A DNA stretch of 10,674 nt from an uncultured Planctomycetota bacterium (GTDB taxonomy: Bacteria; Planctomycetota; UBA1135; GCA-002686595): NCBI GenBank assembly GCA_903829565.1, contig CAIKQM010000140.1:1-10674 (forward strand), in the 5' to 3' direction. The notes below the pieces were generated by a model that saw nothing but the letters and a program-made list of their open reading frames with translations, made no database searches and was not told where the DNA came from. This document shows positions 5,761-10,674 of the stretch, one piece after another (the stretch's first letter is position 1; every line of letters starts with the position of its first letter). The position numbers and the translations under genes are program-made.

Positions 5761-7506
5761 TCAGAGCTCCCAGCGGACCTCAAGCCCGTTGGTCAAGTTA
5801 AACGTCTGCGCCTGGCAGAACACCGCAGCATTGCGGTACCACACCTGGTACGTCCGCACCGTACCCGGCAGCGTAATCCCCGCCTTCACACTGACGGACA
5901 GATCACCACTCTGCGGATACTGCGAACTGCCGCTCACATTGGCCTTCGTGCCCAACCGCACCACCGTGCCACCCGCGCAACGCAGGCCGTCGCCGAAGGC
6001 CGCGCCGAGGCCGCCAGCCTGCTGGTTGGTGCCTTGGAAGTAGAGCGCCGTCGAGTTCGGCATCTGCACGCCGGTCAACACGAAGGTGTCCGCGCTCAGG
6101 CGCGCCGCGCCGCTCCAGTCGAGACGCGCACCCAACCCCAACGAGTTGGCGCAGCCTTCGCCGGCGCTCAAGGCCGAGAAGTTCCCGCACGGGCACGGAC
6201 CCGTGAAGGCATCGCCGAAGCAGAAGCTCGTCACGAGCGGCGCCGGGAACTCATGATGGCCGATGTCGACGATAGGAGCCGTGCCGGCACCGAGGTTCGG
6301 CACGGTCGGCTCGTCGGCGTAGCGCGGATTGCCGTAGTAGTCGACCGACACGGTCACCGGCACCGCCGCATTGTTCCCCGCATCAATACCGGGCGAAGTC
6401 GGCTGCAAGCGGAAGTCATTCGTGGCGGGCGCAACGAATTGCGGGTCCGCGCTCAGATTGCCCGTGCCCGCCGCGCCGCCGAGAACGATGGAATACGACA
6501 CGTTGAAGGTCGCACCGTTGAGCTGATTCGTGGCCGTCATGGCTCCGCCCGTACCGGTGTTGTTCCACACGATGCAGTTGGCGATGTTCGCGGTCGCGCC
6601 GGTGCACAAGATGCCGCCGCCGGCGCTGGCCGTTGCGCTGTTCGCGTACACCGTCGTATTGCGGATGACCGGAGCGGAGCTCGACCCGATCCAAATCGCG
6701 CCGCCGCCGCCTGTACCTGTGGCCGTGTTGCCGACGAAGATGCAGTTGTAGACCTTCGTGGTAGAGCTGCCAAAGATCTCGATCGCGCCGGCACGCGCAG
6801 CGCTATTGCCCTTGAAGAAGCAGCGATCAAAGGTCGCGCTCACTCCCGTAGCCATGTCGAACGCGCCGCCAAAGCTCCCGCCTAGGTTGTCGAGGAACTG
6901 CACATTGATGAAGGTCGGGCTCGACGAGTTGATGTAGCCCGCACCACCGCCAAACGTGCAGCGGTTGCTGCGGAAGATGCAGTTGCGAATGGTGGGCGAG
7001 CTACCCGCCAAGCACAGAATGCCGCCGCCGCGATCGTTGTTCGCCGTGCTGTTCGCGTTGCCGCCCGTAACGGTGAAACCGTCGAGCACCGCGGTCGCGC
7101 TTTGGCTGTTGCCATTCAGCACGTGGTAGCTGTTGTCCGTGAAGATGTTCGCGCCGTCATTGCCCGCGAGGTCGCCCGACAAGGTGGTGGTGTTGACCGT
7201 CCAGTCGCGCTGGCTCAGCAGCGTTTCGGTGCCGTTGAAGCCGCCGTAGACCGCCACTCCGGTCTTGAGGTTGATGGACACAGTGCGCGTCGCCGTCGCC
7301 GTGGGGCGATAGGTGCCGGCCTTCACCCACACTTCGTCGCCTGCCACGCTGGCCGTGATGGCCGTCGGAATCGCGTCCACCCCGCGGTGTGCATTGGCCC
7401 ATGAGCTGCCATCGTTAGCACCTGTGGCAAGGTTGGCATCTACGTAGCGAATGCCTGCGAAGGCGGGGGCCGATAGGGCGAGGAGGGCGAGGAGGCTAAA
7501 ACGCAT
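5761..7506 (-). CDS. Secreted parallel beta-helix protein with choice-of-anchor Q-like region and Cys-containing C-terminal domain
   Basis: The 581-residue protein starts with a signal peptide (MRFSLLALLALSAPAFA, cleavage after residue 17). Residues about 20-100 have the opening of secreted beta-helix proteins (RYVDANLATGANDGSSWANA, then DEVWVKAGTYRPT, then VYGGFNGTE). Repeated right-handed helix coils follow to about 345, with stacked motifs such as GGGILCLAGSSPTIRNCIF and VYNCIFVGNTATGTGGGGA. The segment 353-420 (DPQFV, LQPTSPGIDAGN, DYYGNPR, DIGHHEF) matches the choice-of-anchor Q pattern. The last 155 residues form a separate domain with FCFGD, CPCGN, GCANS, FQGTN and FGDGLRCAGG (Cys 429, 438, 440, 452, 510, 564). 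I recall this domain at the ends of many planctomycete secreted proteins. It may serve anchoring or sorting; its role is unproven. No Shine-Dalgarno is seen. The substrate, if any, is unknown. Confidence 0.9.
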   Translation of the reverse strand: MRFSLLALLALSAPAFAGIRYVDANLATGANDGSSWANAHRGVDAIPTAITASVAGDEVWVKAGTYRPTATATRTVSINLKTGVAVYGGFNGTETLLSQRDWTVNTTTLSGDLAGNDGANIFTDNSYHVLNGNSQSATAVLDGFTVTGGNANSTANNDRGGGILCLAGSSPTIRNCIFRSNRCTFGGGAGYINSSSPTFINVQFLDNLGGSFGGAFDMATGVSATFDRCFFKGNSAARAGAIEIFGSSTTKVYNCIFVGNTATGTGGGGAIWIGSSSAPVIRNTTVYANSATASAGGGILCTGATANIANCIVWNNTGTGGAMTATNQLNGATFNVSYSIVLGGAAGTGNLSADPQFVAPATNDFRLQPTSPGIDAGNNAAVPVTVSVDYYGNPRYADEPTVPNLGAGTAPIVDIGHHEFPAPLVTSFCFGDAFTGPCPCGNFSALSAGEGCANSLGLGARLDWSGAARLSADTFVLTGVQMPNSTALYFQGTNQQAGGLGAAFGDGLRCAGGTVVRLGTKANVSGSSQYPQSGDLSVSVKAGITLPGTVRTYQVWYRNAAVFCQAQTFNLTNGLEVRWEL

Positions 7507-7622
7507 GGTGCGGAGCAGGGTGAGCTGTGGTGAGTGGGTAGAGTTCGGCCGTTCAAGGATAGGCGCGGACCGCCATTCCTGCAGGGGGAAGTTCCGCGGG
7601 GCCGCGGATTCTCGGCGGCTGA
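7507..7622 (-). other. Short intergenic region with one GC hairpin
   Basis: This 116-bp gap separates the cupin stop from the start of the beta-helix gene on the same strand. TCCGCG (7593-7598) pairs with CGCGGA (7603-7608), just downstream of the cupin stop in transcription direction. No U tract follows, so it is at best a weak terminator. I see no clear promoter for the beta-helix gene, although TTGAAC is present on the minus strand (7551-7556) without a well-placed -10. Confidence 0.35.
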
Positions 7623-8078
7623 TCAGCGTTGCGTGAACTGAATCTGCCCTTGCGGCAGCAGGTAGACGATCAGCATCGTGCCGCCCGTAACCGTAGGGAC
7701 GTGTCCGCTGCCGGGGGGCATGACGACCCAGCCTTCCGGCTGGCCATCAAAGCGCGGGTCGCCTTCGAGGGCGATGCACCAGTTGGCCTCACCTAACGGG
7801 TGCACATGGTGCGGACCAGGGCCGTTCATGTGCACCACATCGATCGAGAAATCGCGGGTCTCCGGCACGGCCTTCGAGACGCGGCCGTAGCGCACGGGCA
7901 GGGCACCGCGCTCGCAGATGGAGCCGGCGGCAAGCAGGGCCTTGAGGGCGTCGCTGACTTCGCGTCCCGCGGGGCTTTGGGGGTCGAGGCGTTGGGTGAG
8001 GGTTGCTCGGGCGGTGGCGGGGTTGGAGAGGTCTACGCCGTGGGCGGCGGAGAGCAGGGGGTGGAAGGTGTCGAGCAT
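7623..8078 (-). CDS. Cupin-fold protein of the DUF4863/4-hydroxylaminobenzoate lyase type
   Basis: The 151-residue protein ends in a small metal-binding cupin. Motif 1 is HVHPLGE with H91, H93 and E97; motif 2 is PPGSGHVPTV with H126. This is the standard three-His, one-Glu site. The surrounding sequence (DFSIDVVHMNGPGPHHVHP, ALEGDPRFDGQPEGWVV, GGTMLIVYLLPQGQIQF) resembles the family that includes PnbB, which converts 4-hydroxylaminobenzoate to protocatechuate and ammonia. The N-terminal 60 residues are helical, also as in that family. No other nitroaromatic gene is nearby, so the substrate here may differ. ATG 8078 is preferred: the open frame continues to 8447, but that stretch crosses repeat element 3 and reads as low-quality Arg/Pro-rich sequence. 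No Shine-Dalgarno is visible. Element 3 begins 26 nt upstream. Confidence 0.75.
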   Translation of the reverse strand: MLDTFHPLLSAAHGVDLSNPATARATLTQRLDPQSPAGREVSDALKALLAAGSICERGALPVRYGRVSKAVPETRDFSIDVVHMNGPGPHHVHPLGEANWCIALEGDPRFDGQPEGWVVMPPGSGHVPTVTGGTMLIVYLLPQGQIQFTQR

Positions 8079-8103
8079 GAGGGGGAGTGTAGCGAGGTCG
8101 ACC

Positions 8104-8466
8104 GTGATACTGGCCCAGACGAGTGTGCACGATTGTGGAGTGTGTGGTTGCCTCTGCAAGGGCAAGAAGCCCGGGCGGCGCCTCCACGCGCGGATTTTGG
8201 ATGGGGTATGCCGGCATCCATCTGTACGAATGGCTGGCGACCCTGCTCCTGATGCGCCGTCCGCACAAGTGCACCTGCGACGTCCGCGCGGCCTGGAGGC
8301 TGTATCCAGATCGTGGGAAGGGGCCTTCACGGCTGGATGGAAACAGTGTCTAGGCCTCGGCCTGGTACCACTCCATCTACTCTCAGACGTATCCAGCGCG
8401 CGTACTGTCCGCCAAATCCGGACTTTGCCCGCGTGAGTCGTGCACACTCAGCTGGACCAGTATCAC
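8104..8466. repeat. Element 3: longest inverted-repeat-bounded intergenic element
   Basis: GTGATACTGG opens the left end (8104-8130) and the inverted right end (8440-8466); 24 of 27 positions match, the differences lying in the variable middle (CCCAGACG against TCCAGCTG). The interior is about 310 nt and not clearly homologous to elements 1 and 2, though the left side shares GTGCACGATT and CTGCAAG with element 1. Visible stems include TGGATG/CATCCA (8198-8220), GATGG/CCATC (8336-8377) enclosing AGGCC/GGCCT, and GTCCG/CGGAC (8407-8423). The right end lies 5 bp after the stop of the glycosyltransferase-like gene; the left end lies 25 bp before the cupin ATG. It therefore occupies nearly the whole 393-bp gap between these two minus-strand genes and would be in the leader of the cupin mRNA if they are co-transcribed. 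Confidence 0.8.
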
Positions 8467-8471
8467 TTCTG

Positions 8472-10007
8472 CTAGCGCAACAACCTCAACATCCTCAACT
8501 CCGCCCCCTCAAACGGCGCCTCCTCCTCCCGCAACGAATGCCGATCAATCCGCGCCTCTCCGTGCGCCAACAACTGCAACCACTCCTGCGGCAACCGCTC
8601 GTTCAACGTCTCCTGCGGCCGCGCAAACCAAGCACCTAAATACGTCGGGCGCTCCGGGAAAAAGAACTCCGCGTCGACGCGGCGGTCGTGGCCGGGGGAG
8701 GCGGGTTGGGGGGGGAGGCCGGCGCGGACTACGGAAGGGCTGACGAGGCCGTATTGGTCGAAGATGGTCAGGTCTGTGGCGTAGCCGATGGCGCCGATGC
8801 CGCCGAGCACAATCGACTGGCCCGGTTCGGTGCGCGCGGCCATGGCGCGGCCCAGCGCCAACCATTCGTTGGCGCGGGTTTTCATGCCCAGCCACATGGC
8901 GCTCTCGCTTTTGGCGACGGGGTCGTTCCATCGGAAGTGCAGGGCTTGGCGCCAGGCTTGCGGGGCCAACTCCACACCAAGAGCGGGCAAGAGCGACAGT
9001 CCGCACAAGCCCAAGGGCAGCCACACCTGCCGTGTGGCGAGCGCCGCCGCAGTTAGCGTGACGAAGCCCAGCGCGGGCGCAAGGAAACGGCCAAAGGCCA
9101 TGAAGTCGCCGCCCACGAGCACGCTCCAGCCCAGCATGGCCACCACGGCCAAGGCCCCAACGCTCGCCAAACGCCTTTGCTCGCGTTGCACAATCAGCGG
9201 GGCCAACACCACCACCACCAAAGCCGGCATGGCCAACAGCATCGACCCCGCGTAGTACGCGCCGCGCTCCCAGCGCCACGCAGCCCAGCCGGTTTTCGCC
9301 TGGGCCGTCAGCGGCAGCCAGTGTTCATGGACAAGGAAGCGCACCCCCATCCAGACCCCGACGGCGAGCAATGTCGCCACACCCGTGCGCACCACCGCGC
9401 TGCGCAAGCTCGGTCGCAGCAGCAAGGTCGCGCACAGAGCCATGCCCACAAACACCGCGCCGTCGGCCCGCAAGCCGCAGGCCAGCGCAGCGCACACGCA
9501 CGCGGCAACCACCCGCGGTCGGCCCGCATCGCACAACAGGCGCTCGGCCACAAAGAACACCGCCGTAGCGCAGGCCATGGTCTCGAGCCCGCCGCTGCTC
9601 CACACCCCAAGGGTCGGCAAGGCCGCCACACAGGCCCCTGCGGCGAACACCTGCAGCTGCGTCAGCTGTCCTAAGCGTGCCGCCAAACGGGCCGAGCCCA
9701 AGGTCAGCAGCACGGCACACGCCAGCGATGTCAGCGGTGCCAACCATACCGGGCTGAAGCCCAGCACCAGACCCAGCGCACTCCACACCGTCCACAGCAG
9801 GTTCGTGTAGCCCTCGACCGGCGGGCTTTCCCCGAGGTTGAAGACCAAGCCCGCGCCGCTCGCCAAGTGCTGGGCATAGCGAAAACTGATGTAGGCATCG
9901 TCACACACGAACCACCAGCGCAGCGCATGCACCACTACGCAGACGAGCAAGGCGCTCGCCACCAACGGGGTCAGGCGTCCTCGGATGGGCGGTGTCGTGG
10001 GAGGCAT
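8472..10007 (-). CDS. GT-C type polyprenyl-phosphate-sugar glycosyltransferase-like membrane protein
   Basis: The 511-residue protein has about nine to ten hydrophobic helices in its first 345 residues and a soluble C-terminal part. After the first helix comes the acidic motif CDDAYISFRYA (D36, D37), then GLVFNLGE and VEGYTNLLW. This pattern is typical of GT-C enzymes related to PMT/ArnT and mycobacterial AftB, where the Asp residues sit on the outer face and act on lipid-linked sugars. Further family marks are SSGGLETM (138-144), VGGDFMAFGRF (298-308) and, near the C-terminus, GAIGYATDLTIFDQYGLVS. It probably transfers a sugar to a cell-envelope polymer or protein; donor and acceptor cannot be read from the sequence. 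ATG 10007 is preferred; a GTG at 10025 would add six residues (VFSAH after the initiator). Neither has a Shine-Dalgarno. Its stop is 5 bp from element 3. Confidence 0.82.
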   Translation of the reverse strand: MPPTTPPIRGRLTPLVASALLVCVVVHALRWWFVCDDAYISFRYAQHLASGAGLVFNLGESPPVEGYTNLLWTVWSALGLVLGFSPVWLAPLTSLACAVLLTLGSARLAARLGQLTQLQVFAAGACVAALPTLGVWSSGGLETMACATAVFFVAERLLCDAGRPRVVAACVCAALACGLRADGAVFVGMALCATLLLRPSLRSAVVRTGVATLLAVGVWMGVRFLVHEHWLPLTAQAKTGWAAWRWERGAYYAGSMLLAMPALVVVVLAPLIVQREQRRLASVGALAVVAMLGWSVLVGGDFMAFGRFLAPALGFVTLTAAALATRQVWLPLGLCGLSLLPALGVELAPQAWRQALHFRWNDPVAKSESAMWLGMKTRANEWLALGRAMAARTEPGQSIVLGGIGAIGYATDLTIFDQYGLVSPSVVRAGLPPQPASPGHDRRVDAEFFFPERPTYLGAWFARPQETLNERLPQEWLQLLAHGEARIDRHSLREEEAPFEGAELRMLRLLR

Positions 10008-10181
10008 GTGGGCGGAGAATACCACGCAGGGATTTGTGTTCGGTTTCGCCTCCTTGCGCGTTCAACCCTCTGCGTCACGGCGCGTTCCACCCATCCCGCG
10101 CTGCGCTGCGTCCCCCTCGTGCACACCTCCCGTCCCAACGCATCCCCCTCCAACAGTTCCAGCGCCAATGAGCCTCGCCGC
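10008..10181. other. Divergent intergenic region
   Basis: The region lies between the divergent starts of the glycosyltransferase-like gene and the regulator gene and should hold promoters for both. On the minus strand TTGAAC (10060-10065) and TATTCT (10016-10021) resemble promoter hexamers but are not spaced as a pair. No hairpin, repeat or convincing extra gene was found. Part of it is coding if the regulator starts at GTG 10119. Confidence 0.4.
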
Positions 10182-10674
10182 ATGGTCGTCGGACTCTCTT
10201 CCGACCTGCGCGTGCGCATGGCGATGGACCGGCTCGCTACCCATCTGGGGGCGGGGTTGATGGTGGGCAACACCGTCGAGTCGCTGCGCAGCCTGTTCGA
10301 AGCCGAGCCCGACACAGCCCAACACGACCACATCGTGGTCAAGGATTGGCACAACGACGCGGGCCAAGCGAAAGCTCTGGCGGAGCACTTCACTCGCAAC
10401 GGGCGGAATCTGCCGCACGTGGCCCTTGTCGCACCCGGAGATGTGGGCCATTGCGTGCAAGCCATGCGCTACGGCGCCTTGGAGGCGCTCGAGCTGCATG
10501 CCGCGGATGACTTGCTGCACAGCGCCTTGGTGCACGCCGTCGAGCGCACGCGCGGAGCACGCGAGCAGGCCCGTGTCGCGGACCAAGAACTTGTGGAGTT
10601 GCGCCGGCGCTTCGCGACTCTGCGCGAGAAAGAGCGCGAGACGTTGCTGGAGATGGTGGGGGGCACGCTCAACA
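10182..10674 (+). CDS. FixJ/LuxR-style response regulator with degenerate receiver domain (partial, C-terminus beyond window)
   Basis: The frame is open to the window end (164 residues from ATG 10182). Residues 1-120 fit a receiver domain: first strand VVGLSSD, third strand DHIVVKDW with D55 where the phospho-acceptor is expected, then PHVALVAPGDV and AMRYGALEALELH. A linker helix (ERTRGAREQARVADQELVELRRRF) and the first part of a LuxR-type HTH (TLREKERETLLEMVGGTLN) follow, the arrangement of FixJ-like regulators. Conserved receiver residues are altered: the acidic pair is reduced to SSD, the Thr/Ser is Val 83, and the Lys of the usual KP pair is Leu 105. Signalling may therefore not follow ordinary phosphorylation. 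An in-frame GTG at 10119 would add 21 Ser/Asn-rich residues; neither start has a ribosome site. No partner kinase is visible inside the window. Confidence 0.72.
   Translation, partial: MVVGLSSDLRVRMAMDRLATHLGAGLMVGNTVESLRSLFEAEPDTAQHDHIVVKDWHNDAGQAKALAEHFTRNGRNLPHVALVAPGDVGHCVQAMRYGALEALELHAADDLLHSALVHAVERTRGAREQARVADQELVELRRRFATLREKERETLLEMVGGTLN

Noticed and set aside
5728..6885. A 385-residue plus-strand open frame antisense to the beta-helix gene
   Set aside because: It starts at the GTG of a repeat end, is Arg/Ala/His-rich without domain features, and the minus strand has a signal peptide and clear repeats.
7623..8447. A longer 274-residue version of the cupin protein
   Set aside because: The extra 123 residues are translated element 3 and have no protein-like pattern; ATG 8078 fits the family length.
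2379..8466. CRISPR array or integron attC sites as explanation of the repeats
   Set aside because: Repeats are inverted pairs separated by genes and 230-360 bp, not regularly spaced direct repeats; no cas or integrase gene and no GTT-type attC core were seen.

Overview
The window looks like chromosomal DNA from a GC-rich planctomycete. Four things point there: an ECF sigma factor fused to a membrane anchor and a large outer domain; a secreted beta-helix protein ending in a Cys-containing C-terminal domain of a type I associate with Planctomycetota; weak or absent Shine-Dalgarno sites at most starts; and a PMT/AftB-like GT-C membrane protein. The assignment is an inference from gene content.

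Layout. Positions 1-2097 (minus) hold the sigma-factor fusion, cut by the left edge. A divergent intergenic region with a tandem sequence motif and a sigma70-type promoter leads to an initiator tRNA-fMet (2256-2332) with a strong intrinsic terminator. Downstream on the plus strand come a possible proline-rich small protein, a two-CBS-domain protein, an HPF/RaiA-type ribosome hibernation protein and a RhlE-like DEAD-box RNA helicase. The last three are closely spaced (41 and 31 nt) and may form an operon linking adenylate sensing, ribosome hibernation and RNA remodelling. From 5761 to 10007 three minus-strand genes follow: the secreted beta-helix protein, a small cupin resembling the DUF4863/4-hydroxylaminobenzoate lyase family, and the glycosyltransferase-like membrane protein. 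At the right edge a divergent plus-strand gene encodes a FixJ/LuxR-style response regulator with a degenerate receiver; it is cut by the window end.

The most unusual signal is a family of three non-coding elements (2379-2630, 5518-5752, 8104-8466). Each is bounded by inverted copies of one 25-27 bp repeat, with invariant GATACTGG on the outer side and TGTGCACG on the inner side. The interiors differ in sequence and length (about 180-310 nt) but are rich in hairpins; one contains a potential H-type pseudoknot and two competing pairings. All three sit at gene 3' ends. I recognise no described family with this repeat. They could be REP/BIME-like or MITE-like mobile elements, or structured 3'-end RNAs.
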